54,612 nt of DNA. It comes from Streptococcus suis (GTDB lineage: Bacteria > Bacillota > Bacilli > Lactobacillales > Streptococcaceae). Below the pieces are notes generated by a model. The model did no database searches and had not been told where the DNA came from. It saw only the letters and a list, made by a program, of their open reading frames with translations. This document shows positions 1 through 8,044 of this stretch, in pieces. The DNA is taken from NCBI RefSeq assembly GCF_016775005.1, contig NZ_JAEUXI010000008.1:1-54612 (forward strand). Reading direction: 5' to 3'. The translations under genes were made by a program, and so were the position numbers. Each line of letters begins with the position of its first letter. The stretch's first letter is position 1.

Positions 1-188
1 CAAACCAAGCGCCTAAACAGGTAGCCTTGCCAGCAGCTAGCTTACCAACCAGTCAAAAAGAAAGCAGTAAGTCTGATAGCAAAACACTTCCAAACACAGG
101 AAGTTACAGCTCAGTTGCCCTTTCGATGATTGGTGGCATGACGCTTCTTTCTAGTCTAGGTCTAGTCGGACGCCGACGCAAAAAATAA
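1..188 (+). CDS. C-terminal fragment of an LPXTG cell-wall-anchored protein
   Basis: Only the last 61 codons are present, because the gene enters from outside the window. The reading frame begins at position 3 and ends at TAA 186-188. A Ser/Lys/Pro-rich wall-spanning stretch leads to a sortase A motif LPNTG (codons from about 96), a hydrophobic helix of about 18 residues and a basic tail GRRRKK. This is the standard order of a sortase substrate: the protein is cleaved between Thr and Gly and joined to peptidoglycan. The functional part of the protein lies upstream, so its role cannot be read here. A strong terminator follows. Confidence 0.9.
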   Translation, partial: NQAPKQVALPAASLPTSQKESSKSDSKTLPNTGSYSSVALSMIGGMTLLSSLGLVGRRRKK

Positions 189-220
189 GCTTTAGGAATT
201 TCCTAGCTTGAAAAAAACAA

Positions 221-250
221 ACCTCTCTGAATGGATTCAGAGAGGTTTTT
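221..250 (+). terminator. Rho-independent terminator of the LPXTG gene
   Basis: An 11-bp stem (CCTCTCTGAAT pairing with ATTCAGAGAGG, 2-nt loop) is followed by TTTTT. It lies 33 bases after the stop codon. The A-run on its 5' side means it could also act on the minus strand, for transcripts leaving the feo operon. Confidence 0.85.
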
Positions 251-333
251 GCTTGGTAAATGCTTGATAATCTAGCAACTAGCAGAAGTTACGAAACATC
301 TACAGGCTTGCTGAACTAAAAGCAGAGATAGCC

Positions 334-486
334 TTAGTCTTGGGAATGAGGTTTCGACTCTTTCATGGCTTCTTTGATGGAGCAGCTACAAGAGCAGTCC
401 GAACACGCGCCTTTTTTTCTGAAAATACTGATAAGGGAGACCACGAATAGTAGGAAAATTAGACTAGCTAAGATAAGTGTCGGCAT
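334..486 (-). CDS. FeoB-associated Cys-rich membrane peptide
   Basis: This 50-residue protein has one N-terminal transmembrane helix (about residues 3-22), then a basic patch FRKKGA and a cysteine cluster CSDCSCSCS (residues 28-36), and ends with a polar tail. Small proteins of this design, one helix plus a Cys-rich cytosolic tail, are known as FeoB-associated Cys-rich membrane proteins and sit downstream of feoB in many Firmicutes. They probably play the role FeoC has elsewhere, perhaps binding iron or an Fe-S cluster; that role is inferred. The start ATG (486-484) lies inside the 3' end of feoB (19-nt overlap), so translation is probably coupled. The GGAG in the end of feoB upstream can serve as ribosome binding site. 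Confidence 0.85.
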   Translation of the reverse strand: MPTLILASLIFLLFVVSLISIFRKKGACSDCSCSCSIKEAMKESKPHSQD

Positions 487-2630
487 GAAGCATCTCCTTT
501 CGGCATGGAATGAACAGTAAGATGGGGAACTTGTTCTTGTGGTCTTCGAAAGAGGAAGAATAATAGAAGTGCAAGGATGGCAAGGGCGAGGTAGCTAGCC
601 AGACTAAGAGGCTCTTGATAGAGTAGAACCTGCCCAAACTGAAAGATAACAAAGCTGATTAAGTATGCCAACCCTGTTTGATAACCGATGGCAATCCAGG
701 TCCATTTTGCCTGGCCCATTTCACGATGGATGGCACCAATTGCTGCAAAACAGGGAGCACATAGGAGGTTGAAGACAAGGAAGGAGTAGGCGGAAAGGGC
801 TGTGTAGTCCGCCTGTAAATTGGTCCACAAATCAGGATTAGATTCGCTGGTTTCACCAAGTCGGTACAGAACACCAAAGGTAGAAATCACAGTCTCTTTG
901 GCAAGCAACCCTGTTAGAGCGGCGATGCTGGCTCGCCAATTTCCAAAGCCCAAAGGGGAAAATAGCGGAGCGAGCAGATTGCCAAGACTAGCTAAGATGC
1001 TGGCTTCTGTCTCTACTGATTCTAAGGACCAATTATAGGAACTGGTAAACCAGATGAAGAGATTGGTCACAAAAATAATACTTCCTGCACGCTTGATAAA
1101 ACTCCATGCTTTTGAAGAAGCATAGCGTACAGTATTGAGCAGGACAGGCAGATGGTAGTTGGGAAGCTCCATGATAAAAGGACTAGCTTGACCGCTCAAC
1201 TGTTTGGTCTTTTTGAGACCGATTCCTGAGAGAATAATCGCTCCCATTCCAAGAAAATAGGCAGATGGTGCAATCCATGGATTGTTTGGAAAGAAGGCAC
1301 CTGCTACTAGTGAAATAATAGGTAGTTTGGCAGAGCAGGGCATAAAGGTTGCGGTCATGATGGTGATTTTTCGGTCAGCCTCATTTTCTATGGTCCGACT
1401 TGCCATGACCCCTGGCACCCCGCACCCGGTAGAAATGAGCATGGGAATGAAGGATTTGCCTGAAAGACCAAAGCGTCGAAACAATCGGTCCATGACAAAG
1501 GCAACACGACTCATGTAGCCTATGTCTTCTAACAAGCCCAGACAGAAGAAGAGGACGAAAATCTGTGGGACAAAGCCCAGAATGGCCCCGCAGCCTGCCA
1601 CTATCCCATCCAAAACCAAGGCTTGAAGCCACTCCTCAATTCCCCAAGTTGTTAGACCAGCCTGCACCCAGTTGGGGACAAGTTCACCAAAGAGAATATC
1701 GTTGACCCAGTCGGTTCCCATAGTACCAATGGTTTGGATTGAGAAAAAGTAAACTAGCCACATGACCAAGGCGAAGATAGGCAGTCCCAACCAGCGGTTG
1801 GTCACGACTTGGTCGATGCGATCAGAAAGAGCTGCAATAGTTTCACCCTGGCTTTGAACGGCAGTAGCCATCCTTTCAATAGCCTGATAGCGTTGATTGA
1901 TTACGATAGCATCGATTTCATCCTGATAGATTTTTTCGAGGATGGAGGCAATTTCTTGGATAATGGTGACAGCCTCTTCTGGTAAGTCCAATTGGTCCAT
2001 GACCAGCGCATCACCTTCAAGGCAACGCAGGGCGTAGAAGCGTTTGTGGCGCTCCGAGAGCGAATCAGGTAGCACCTCTTGGACTTGAACCACAGCAGCT
2101 TCTAGCTGAGGATCATATTCTGGGAAAAAGAGAGAGGATTGGGCAGATATTGGCTGACGGAGGGCCTTGACTAGCTGTGTAAGCCCCGTTTTTTTCAGGG
2201 CAGAAATAGCCACCACTGGGTGTCCCAGGAGGTGAGAAAGGTGGTCAATTTGGATGCTTTTTCCAGCTGCCACTAGCTGATCGTTCATATTTAGGGCAAT
2301 GACCATAGGCAGTCCCAACTCTACTAATTGAAGAGTGAGGTAGAGATTGCGCTCGAGATTGGTCGCATCCAGAACATTTAAGATCATATCAGGCTGGTCT
2401 TGTAAGAGATAGTGGCGTGCCACAGTTTCATCAGGACTGTAAGGAGAAAGGGAGTAAATGCCTGGTAAATCTTGGAGGAGGATTTCCTTATCTTGTTTGA
2501 GCCAGCCCGATTTTTTTTCAACCGTGACACCAGGCCAATTCCCCACCCGTTGGTTAGAGCCAGTCAATTGGTTGAAGAGACTGGTTTTACCGCTGTTTGG
2601 ATTGCCGATTAAGGCGATTTCTTTTTTCAT
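468..2630 (-). CDS. feoB: Ferrous iron transporter FeoB
   Basis: A GTP-gated Fe(II) permease of the cytoplasmic membrane, 720 residues and full length for the family. The N-terminal G domain shows the P-loop GNPNSGKTS (residues 9-17), the G2 region NWPGVT, G3 DLPG (54-57) and a G4-like NMND. A helical GDI-like linker precedes a polytopic membrane domain from about residue 280. The two Gate regions carry the expected cysteines, for example STGCGVPG and LLCAPCFAAIGAI. The start overlaps the feoA stop by 4 nt (ATGA), which implies coupled translation. The gene belongs to a three-gene minus-strand operon with feoA and a small Cys-rich peptide. No adjacent iron regulator is visible. Confidence 0.97.
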   Translation of the reverse strand: MKKEIALIGNPNSGKTSLFNQLTGSNQRVGNWPGVTVEKKSGWLKQDKEILLQDLPGIYSLSPYSPDETVARHYLLQDQPDMILNVLDATNLERNLYLTLQLVELGLPMVIALNMNDQLVAAGKSIQIDHLSHLLGHPVVAISALKKTGLTQLVKALRQPISAQSSLFFPEYDPQLEAAVVQVQEVLPDSLSERHKRFYALRCLEGDALVMDQLDLPEEAVTIIQEIASILEKIYQDEIDAIVINQRYQAIERMATAVQSQGETIAALSDRIDQVVTNRWLGLPIFALVMWLVYFFSIQTIGTMGTDWVNDILFGELVPNWVQAGLTTWGIEEWLQALVLDGIVAGCGAILGFVPQIFVLFFCLGLLEDIGYMSRVAFVMDRLFRRFGLSGKSFIPMLISTGCGVPGVMASRTIENEADRKITIMTATFMPCSAKLPIISLVAGAFFPNNPWIAPSAYFLGMGAIILSGIGLKKTKQLSGQASPFIMELPNYHLPVLLNTVRYASSKAWSFIKRAGSIIFVTNLFIWFTSSYNWSLESVETEASILASLGNLLAPLFSPLGFGNWRASIAALTGLLAKETVISTFGVLYRLGETSESNPDLWTNLQADYTALSAYSFLVFNLLCAPCFAAIGAIHREMGQAKWTWIAIGYQTGLAYLISFVIFQFGQVLLYQEPLSLASYLALAILALLLFFLFRRPQEQVPHLTVHSMPKGDASCRHLS

Positions 2631-3100
2631 TCAAAAACCTCATCTTGTAGGGAGACAAAGAGAAGCTGGGCTTCTGACTTACGCAGACTGAGTTGATAAC
2701 CACGAATGGTAATTTCAAGAGGGTCCCCTAAAGGCGCCAGTTTTTTAAGATAGATTGCTGTTCCTTTGGTCAATCCCATGTCCATCAAGCGTCTCTTAAG
2801 GGCACCAGTTGCACAGATTTGCTCCAAAACAACCTGACTACCTATGGCAACCTGAGAGAGAGGGATGAGTTTTTTTTGGCTGGGGCTGGCCACCAAGTCC
2901 ATCCCCTCCATCAAATCCTTGTCCAAAGCCAAACGGCTAGCCTTGACTTGCACAATGATATTGGCCTTAGTCTTGGAAATAATCCGAATATCCTGTCCCA
3001 CTAGAAAACCCAGTTGTTGCAGGTGTTTACTGAGGCTATCCGGGAAATGCATGCCCACTAGCCGATAGGATGAGCCAACTTGTAAGTCTGTAAAATCCAT
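2627..3100 (-). CDS. feoA: FeoA-type protein with two FeoA domains
   Basis: A cytosolic partner of FeoB built on SH3-like folds. Canonical FeoA proteins have about 75-90 residues; this one has 157 and reads as two FeoA domains in tandem. The C-terminal half (about 78-150) is the typical domain, with ATGALKRRLMDMGL and a closing ITIRGYQLSLR. The N-terminal half (about 1-75) is a divergent copy with HLQQLGFLVGQ. ATG 3100-3098 is preceded by AAAGGAATG. A sigma-A promoter lies directly upstream (3135-3163). Whether both domains contact FeoB, or one has become regulatory, cannot be told from sequence. Confidence 0.93.
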   Translation of the reverse strand: MDFTDLQVGSSYRLVGMHFPDSLSKHLQQLGFLVGQDIRIISKTKANIIVQVKASRLALDKDLMEGMDLVASPSQKKLIPLSQVAIGSQVVLEQICATGALKRRLMDMGLTKGTAIYLKKLAPLGDPLEITIRGYQLSLRKSEAQLLFVSLQDEVFE

Positions 3101-3134
3101 CGTTTCATTCCTTTTCTGTCACTAAACTATGTTC

Positions 3135-3163
3135 ATTATATCACAAACCATTAAAAATGTCAG
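3135..3163 (-). promoter_or_regulatory. Promoter of the feoA-feoB operon
   Basis: On the minus strand, -35 CTGACA (3163-3158) and -10 TATAAT (3140-3135) are separated by 17 bp. The -10 ends about 34 bp before the feoA ATG. I did not recognise a convincing Fur or PerR palindrome overlapping it. Confidence 0.75.
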
Positions 3164-3215
3164 AAAATTCTAGGATAAACTGGCAACTTTCTATTGAAAA
3201 TATCTGAATTGGGTA

Positions 3216-3245
3216 TTGACAAGTCTGAATATGATTTGTTAGAAT
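3216..3245 (+). promoter_or_regulatory. Promoter of tRNA-Thr
   Basis: TTGACA (3216-3221) and TAGAAT (3240-3245) are separated by 18 bp, and the -10 ends 11 bp before the mature tRNA 5' end. Confidence 0.75.
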
Positions 3246-3256
3246 ATAAAAGTACT

Positions 3257-3329
3257 GCTGGTTTAGCTCAGTCGGTAGAGCGCATCCATGGTAAGGATGA
3301 GGTCGCCGGTTCAATCCCGGCAACTAGCA
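3257..3329 (+). tRNA. tRNA-Thr (anticodon GGU)
   Basis: 73 nt with a complete cloverleaf. The acceptor stem is GCTGGTT/AACTAGC with one G-U pair, followed by discriminator A; CCA is not encoded. The D arm is GCTC/GAGC. The anticodon stem CATCC/GGATG encloses the loop ATGGTAA, giving anticodon GGT, which reads ACC and ACU. The T arm GCCGG/CCGGC carries TTCAATC. It stands alone between its own promoter and terminator. Confidence 0.96.
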
Positions 3330-3341
3330 TAGTATAACGTC

Positions 3342-3368
3342 AAAACCCCTTGCTAAACAAGGGGTTTT
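3342..3368 (+). terminator. Terminator after tRNA-Thr
   Basis: AAAACCCCTTG and CAAGGGGTTTT form an 11-bp stem around a 5-nt loop, ending in a T-run. About 160 further bases (3371-3530) up to the next promoter show no gene. Confidence 0.9.
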
Positions 3369-3533
3369 GTTTTTATTTTACCAAGCAGTTTTCCAGAAAT
3401 TTAAAAAAATATTCCTCTTGATGTAGCTGATGGATGGTTCCTATTTAGCAAAGGCAGAAAGTTGGTCGGATGTGAGCGAATGAGTGTTGAGATAGTTTGA
3501 TAAAACAAAGTTTTCTAAAAATGGAAAAATAGC

Positions 3534-3561
3534 TTGACAGATGGTTTCAGTATGTTAGAAT
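3534..3561 (+). promoter_or_regulatory. Promoter of the satAB leader transcript
   Basis: TTGACA (3534-3539) and TAGAAT (3556-3561) lie 16 bp apart. Transcription would begin near 3568, giving a leader of roughly 250 nt before satA. Confidence 0.7.
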
Positions 3562-3585
3562 AGGGGCAAGGTAATAACTAGAAAT

Positions 3586-3728
3586 GAAAGGAGAACATCA
3601 TGAATACATTCGTAAGTTTGACAACTACTGTATTACATTACCAGACTCTCCTTTCTAAGCCAAGACCTTAGTTTCTTTTTGTGGACTTGAGGGGCCCGGG
3701 ACGGAGTGTATTCTGTCTCGGCTTTTTT
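3586..3728 (+). promoter_or_regulatory. Putative transcription attenuator upstream of satA
   Basis: Three competing pairings can be drawn. (1) GAAAGGAGA (3586-3594) is perfectly complementary to TCTCCTTTC (3647-3655) at the end of the leader ORF. (2) Terminator: CCGGGACGGA (3696-3705) with TCTGTCTCGG (3712-3721), 10 pairs including three G-U, followed by six T. (3) Antiterminator: AAGCCAAGAC (3657-3666) with GTCTCGGCTT (3715-3724), 9 of 10 pairs, which uses the terminator's 3' arm. A ribosome paused at the leader stop codon would mask 3657-3666 and favour termination. Poor or stalled translation would free it and allow readthrough. A further complement of the same strand occurs at 3733-3744 with one bulge. 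Confidence 0.65.
3600..3671 (+). CDS. Leader peptide of the satAB operon
   Basis: A 23-codon ORF beginning MNTFVSLTTTVLHYQ and ending SKPRP, with ATG at 3600 and TAG at 3669-3671. A strong Shine-Dalgarno sequence (AAAGGAGA, 3587-3594) sits 5 nt before the ATG. The peptide is unlikely to be functional in itself; its translation is probably what matters. Its 3' part contains both a perfect complement of its own ribosome binding site and the strand that can compete with the downstream terminator. It resembles leaders that control antibiotic-inducible ABC genes. The mechanism is inferred. Confidence 0.7.
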   Translation: MNTFVSLTTTVLHYQTLLSKPRP

Positions 3729-3817
3729 GTGTGTCTTGGGCTTATTTATTTGAGGGTTGCAAGGCTTGGGACTAGGACATTCTTGGTGAAGAAAGGATAA
3801 AAGGAGAAGGAGATTAT

Positions 3818-5548
3818 ATGTTTCGACTAATTTTTGACTATGTCAAGCAGCACAAGTGGCTCTACTTGCTGGTTGCTGTGACTTTGATTATTTACGATGC
3901 CACGCTTTTGGTGCCGACTCAGATTATTCAGCGTATGGTGGATACCTTGACCAGTCAGGGCTTGACAGAGTCCCGCTTGGTCCAAGATATGACCCTGCTT
4001 TTCTTGGTGACCTTGCTCAACTATGCTATGGCTTTTATCTGGCACCTCAAGCTCTTTCAGGCTTCGGTCAATTTCAAGTTTGAGATGCAGCAGCGGGCCT
4101 TTCGTAAAATGGTGGTTATGCGGACCCCTTTCTATGAAAAATTCCGCTCAGGCGACATCATGACCCGCTTTTCAACGGACGTGGACGGCCTTATGGAAAT
4201 GGTGGGCTACGGCCTCATGATTGTGGTCTATGCAGGTGGTATGCTGGCCTTCATCATCCCGACCATGTTCTTGATTGACTGGAAGATTTCCTTCTGGGCG
4301 ATTTTGCCCATGCTGGCCATGACGGTTTGTATCTTCTTTATCGGTCGCAAACAGGACCAGGCTATTGAGGAAAACCGTGAGGCTGTTGCGGCCCTCAATA
4401 CCGAAGTCTTGGAAGTAGTCGAGGGCATTCGCGTGACCAGAGCTTATAGCAAAAAGGCTAGTCAGGAGGCTAAGTTCCAAGAAAAGACTAGACGACTGGC
4501 CCAAGGTGGTAACCGCATCACCTCCCTCCAGTCCCTCTACAATCCGCTAGCCACGGTCTTTCTGGCCCTGTCCAATGCGGCGGTCCTCCTCTTAGGAGCC
4601 CAGGCCCTGCAAAATGGAGACCTCAGTCTTGGTCAGGTCATCGCCCTCCAGCTCTATGTCAGCTCTCTCCTTGAGCCCTTCTGGACCCTGGCCGACTTCA
4701 TCCTGGTTTATCAGACAGGCAAGACCTCCTTTGAGAAGTTGCAGGAACTCATCGACACAGGGGACGACTTGGAGGTGGACGGCTCTAGTTCAATAGCAGA
4801 GCTGGCTAGCATTTCCTTCAAGAATTATAGCTTTAGCTATCCACAGGCAGAACGGGCTAGCATTTCAGACATTAACTGGACCCTGACGGCAGGTCAGACA
4901 GTTGGTATCGTTGGAAAGACCGGCTCAGGCAAGACCACCTTGGTCCGTCAGCTGCTCCGTCAGTATCCAGTCGGCCAGGGAGAATTTGTCATCAACGGTC
5001 AACCTATTTTAGAGATAGAACGTGCTTCAATCGAGGAAAAAATCGGCTACGTTCCCCAAGAGCATATCCTCTTTTCCAAGTCTGTGGGCGAAAACATTGC
5101 TTTGGGCAAGCTGGATAGCAGTCCTGAGGAAATCCAGCAAGCCATTGCCACAGCAGCCTTTACCAAGGACTTGGAGCGGATGAGTGACGGACTGGATACC
5201 ATGATTGGTGAGCGGGGGGTGTCCATTTCTGGCGGTCAGAAGCAACGGATTTCCATTGCCCGTGCTTTCCTGCGAGAGCCAGACTTGCTGATCCTAGACG
5301 ATTCTCTGTCGGCAGTCGATGCTCGGACAGAACGCCAGATTATCCAAAACATTCAAAAAGAGCGTGCGGGCAAGACTAATGTCATCGTGACTCACCGCCT
5401 GTCTGCTGTCAACCATGCGGACTGGGTGCTGGTTTTAGATGAGGGGCGGATCGTCGAGGAAGGGCGGCCGGCCGACTTGCTTGCACAAGAGGGCTGGTAC
5501 TATGAACAATACCAACGCCAACAAAGTCAGGAAGGAGGGGAAGAATGA
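3818..5548 (+). CDS. satA: Heterodimeric ABC multidrug exporter subunit SatA (PatA-like)
   Basis: An ABC half-transporter of 576 residues: a six-helix type I exporter domain (about 1-310) followed by a nucleotide-binding domain. The Walker A motif GKTGSGKT lies at about 369-376, the signature ISGGQKQR near 469, Walker B LLILDD near 490, and the H-loop THRLS follows. The catalytic Glu after Walker B is Asp (LDDSLSAVD), which marks this as the degenerate-site subunit of an asymmetric pair. It matches the SatA/PatA family, which with its partner exports fluoroquinolones and dyes in S. suis and S. pneumoniae. The start follows AAAAGGAGAAGGAG. The stop overlaps satB by 4 nt (ATGA). Expression appears to be set by the upstream attenuator. 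The symbol is not to be confused with sialic acid transporter genes sometimes also called satABC. Confidence 0.9.
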   Translation: MFRLIFDYVKQHKWLYLLVAVTLIIYDATLLVPTQIIQRMVDTLTSQGLTESRLVQDMTLLFLVTLLNYAMAFIWHLKLFQASVNFKFEMQQRAFRKMVVMRTPFYEKFRSGDIMTRFSTDVDGLMEMVGYGLMIVVYAGGMLAFIIPTMFLIDWKISFWAILPMLAMTVCIFFIGRKQDQAIEENREAVAALNTEVLEVVEGIRVTRAYSKKASQEAKFQEKTRRLAQGGNRITSLQSLYNPLATVFLALSNAAVLLLGAQALQNGDLSLGQVIALQLYVSSLLEPFWTLADFILVYQTGKTSFEKLQELIDTGDDLEVDGSSSIAELASISFKNYSFSYPQAERASISDINWTLTAGQTVGIVGKTGSGKTTLVRQLLRQYPVGQGEFVINGQPILEIERASIEEKIGYVPQEHILFSKSVGENIALGKLDSSPEEIQQAIATAAFTKDLERMSDGLDTMIGERGVSISGGQKQRISIARAFLREPDLLILDDSLSAVDARTERQIIQNIQKERAGKTNVIVTHRLSAVNHADWVLVLDEGRIVEEGRPADLLAQEGWYYEQYQRQQSQEGGEE

Positions 5549-7284
5549 GCGTTATCGGTTATTTATTAAAAGAAATCAAGCGGGTCAAGTGGCTCTTTCT
5601 GGCGGCGGTGGCTGTCTATCTGCTAGCCTCTACCCTGGTCCGCTTTGCTCCCCTGATCTTGCAGGGCTTGATTGACGGGCCTCTGACAGCAATCAGTAAG
5701 GGAACGACCTTGGATCAGGCTGTCTTTCTGAGGGAATTGGGCGTATATATGCTCATGAATGCCTTTGGTGCCCTTGGTTTTTATGCTTCTATGCGTCTGC
5801 TCATGTTCTGTGCCAACGGTATTGCGGAGCAGTTACGGAATCGGGCCTATGATGTCATGCAGCGGCTGCCGATTTCCTACTTTGATGACAAGCCAGCGGG
5901 TAAGATTGCCACACGGATTGTCAATGATACGGAGACCTTGCGGACCCAGTTTTATGGGACCTTGGTCTATGCTTTTAACAACATTGTCCGCCTGATCTTC
6001 ACCTATGGCATTCTTTTCTATATGAATGCGACCTTGGGCTTTGTCCTTCTCGTGCTGATTCCCCTCTATATCGGGATTCAGTATGCCTATAAGAAGATGA
6101 CCGACAAGCCGATGAAGGACTTCTATGATGCCAGAAGTGATGTCAATACCCAGGTCAATGAAACCATGAACGGTGCCAGCCTGATTCAGCTTTTTGGTCA
6201 GGAACAGCGGGTTATGGAGGAGTTTGAAGCGACGGCAGACAAGATGCGGCGGGCGGACAACAAGATTATCTGGGCCCAGTCCATTGCGACTTGGAACTTG
6301 ACCGAGTTCTTGAAATATCTGGTCATCACAGGGATTTTGACCATTGTGGGCTACCAATTCCTCAAGGGTCAGTTGGACCTGTCGCCTGGTCGTCTCTTCG
6401 TTTATATCAACTATATTGAAGGGGTCTTTATCGCCCTCGGTGCCCTCGTTCAGCAATTCCCCAACCTCCTGCGTTCCTTAGAAACAGGTAAGCGGGTCAA
6501 GGGCCTCTTGGAAGAAGCAACAGAGACAGATAGCAGTGCTGAGCTGACAGTGACAGACGGTCAGGTGGTCTTTGACCAGGTCACCTTTGCCTATGAAGTT
6601 GGTAAGCCTATTCTCAAGGACATTGTCATTCAGGCAGACAAGGGGGAAACCATTGCCCTGGTCGGCCACACAGGCTCTGGCAAGTCGTCCATTATGAACC
6701 TGCTCTATCGTTTCTACGATCCCCAAGAAGGTCGGGTTTTGATTGACGGGAAAAACATCCGTGACTATTCAAGGGAAAGCCTGCGTAGTCACATGGGGAT
6801 TGTCCTACAAGATCCGTATCTCTTCACCGGCACAATCGCCAGCAACGTAGCCATGAACGAGGAAGAAGCGGATAGGGAGAAGATTGCCCAGTCGCTTGAA
6901 AAAGTTGGTGCAGGACCCATGCTGGCTCGATTAGAAAAAGGCATGGATGAGCCCGTTGTCGAAAAAGGTGCATCCTTCTCTAGCGGTGAGCGGCAGTTGA
7001 TTGCCTTTGCCCGCACCCTTTACTCCGATCCAAAAATCTTGATACTGGATGAGGCGACTTCTCATATCGATACGGAGACAGAAGAGATCATCCAACACGC
7101 TATGGAAGTGGTCAAGGAAGGGCGGACCACCTTTATCATCGCCCACCGCCTCTCTACCATTCAAAACGCAGATCAGATTTTGGTCTTGGACCAAGGACGC
7201 ATCATCGAACGTGGCAGACATGAGGACCTGATTGAGCAGGGCGGTGTCTATGCCCAGATGCATGACATACAATCTAGGGTTTAG
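5545..7284 (+). CDS. satB: Heterodimeric ABC multidrug exporter subunit SatB (PatB-like)
   Basis: The 579-residue partner of SatA with the same order: membrane domain about 1-320, then an ATPase domain. Walker A is GHTGSGKSS, Walker B is ILILDEATSHID with the catalytic Glu present, and the H-loop is AHRLS. The signature motif is FSSGERQ rather than LSGGQ. In the SatA-SatB dimer this degenerate signature would face the Asp-containing site of SatA, leaving one good and one poor ATP site, as in BmrCD and PatAB. The ATG overlaps the satA stop, and GGAGGGGAAG supplies the ribosome binding site. No terminator with a clear stem was found directly after it. Confidence 0.9.
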   Translation: MSVIGYLLKEIKRVKWLFLAAVAVYLLASTLVRFAPLILQGLIDGPLTAISKGTTLDQAVFLRELGVYMLMNAFGALGFYASMRLLMFCANGIAEQLRNRAYDVMQRLPISYFDDKPAGKIATRIVNDTETLRTQFYGTLVYAFNNIVRLIFTYGILFYMNATLGFVLLVLIPLYIGIQYAYKKMTDKPMKDFYDARSDVNTQVNETMNGASLIQLFGQEQRVMEEFEATADKMRRADNKIIWAQSIATWNLTEFLKYLVITGILTIVGYQFLKGQLDLSPGRLFVYINYIEGVFIALGALVQQFPNLLRSLETGKRVKGLLEEATETDSSAELTVTDGQVVFDQVTFAYEVGKPILKDIVIQADKGETIALVGHTGSGKSSIMNLLYRFYDPQEGRVLIDGKNIRDYSRESLRSHMGIVLQDPYLFTGTIASNVAMNEEEADREKIAQSLEKVGAGPMLARLEKGMDEPVVEKGASFSSGERQLIAFARTLYSDPKILILDEATSHIDTETEEIIQHAMEVVKEGRTTFIIAHRLSTIQNADQILVLDQGRIIERGRHEDLIEQGGVYAQMHDIQSRV

Positions 7285-7378
7285 GAAACAATAAATTATA
7301 GTTTTTCTTTATTGGAATGATAGTTAAAATATATTAGCAAACCTTTTAGAGGTATGATAGGATAGTGCTATATCATGG

Positions 7379-7397
7379 AAGTCATGATTGATGACTT
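7379..7397. repeat. Inverted repeat upstream of the AhpD-like gene
   Basis: AAGTCAT and ATGACTT are separated by 5 bp and lie 30 bp before the start codon. It could be an operator or a 5' UTR hairpin; no family could be assigned. Confidence 0.4.
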
Positions 7398-7427
7398 GAT
7401 GTAAAAAAGCATGAAATGGAGTTTCCT

Positions 7428-7985
7428 ATGACACAAGCAATTTTCCCTATTCATACCTTGGACACTGTTAGACCTGATTTGAGAGAAAATTTGGAAACGG
7501 TCAAGAAAAATAATGGCGGCTACATTCCAAACCTAATTGGACTTCTGGCTAATTCTCCAGCCGCTTTGGAAACTTATCAGACTGTCGGAGGAATTAACCG
7601 CCGCAACAGCCTGACACCGACTGAACGTGAAGTTGTGCAAATCACAGCAGCGGTTGCTAATGGATGTGGCTTCTGTGTAGCGGGGCATACAGCCATCTCT
7701 ATCAAGCAAATTAAAATGCCTGATGAGATTTTACAGGCTCTCCGTCAAGGGACGCCGATTGACACGGATGAAAAATTGGATACCCTAGCTCATTTTACAC
7801 TAGCGGTAATTCAAGAAAAAGGTAAGGTTGGGGACCAGTTGCTCGAGGAATTCTTCCAAGCTGGCTATACAGCTGAGAGTGCCTTGGATGTGGTACTTGG
7901 TGTGAGCCTAGCGACTTTGTGTAATTATGCCAATAATTTAATTAATACACCGATTAATCCAGAATTGCAACCATATGCGTTATAA
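7428..7985 (+). CDS. Carboxymuconolactone decarboxylase/AhpD-like protein
   Basis: A 185-residue all-helical protein of the AhpD-like superfamily. The active-site signature is visible: a Glu (TPTEREVVQ), then CGFCVAGHTA, which contains the CxxC pair and the downstream His of the peroxidase proton relay. Relatives reduce peroxides or act as thiol-dependent carriers; the substrate here is unknown. The in-frame ATG at 7416 has no ribosome binding site, whereas ATG 7428 sits 6 nt after GGAG (7418-7421), so the protein should begin MTQAIFP. It is monocistronic, with an inverted repeat before it and a terminator after it. Confidence 0.85.
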   Translation: MTQAIFPIHTLDTVRPDLRENLETVKKNNGGYIPNLIGLLANSPAALETYQTVGGINRRNSLTPTEREVVQITAAVANGCGFCVAGHTAISIKQIKMPDEILQALRQGTPIDTDEKLDTLAHFTLAVIQEKGKVGDQLLEEFFQAGYTAESALDVVLGVSLATLCNYANNLINTPINPELQPYAL

Positions 7986-8004
7986 GGTACTGTATTGAAA
8001 AAAA

Positions 8005-8035
8005 ATCAGTTAGACTTAGCTCTGACTGATTTTTT
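8005..8035 (+). terminator. Terminator after the AhpD-like gene
   Basis: ATCAGTTAGA (8005-8014) pairs with TCTGACTGAT (8021-8030), 10 pairs with one G-U, followed by a T-run. Confidence 0.85.
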
Positions 8036-8044
8036 ATTGCTGTA

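Noticed and set aside
4172..6456. Long minus-strand frames opposite satAB
   Set aside because: They are antisense shadows of strongly coding genes, with no start signals or domains.
7379..7397. Firm assignment of the inverted repeat as a PerR or CovR site
   Set aside because: It does not match the PerR consensus well, so it is listed only as an inverted repeat.
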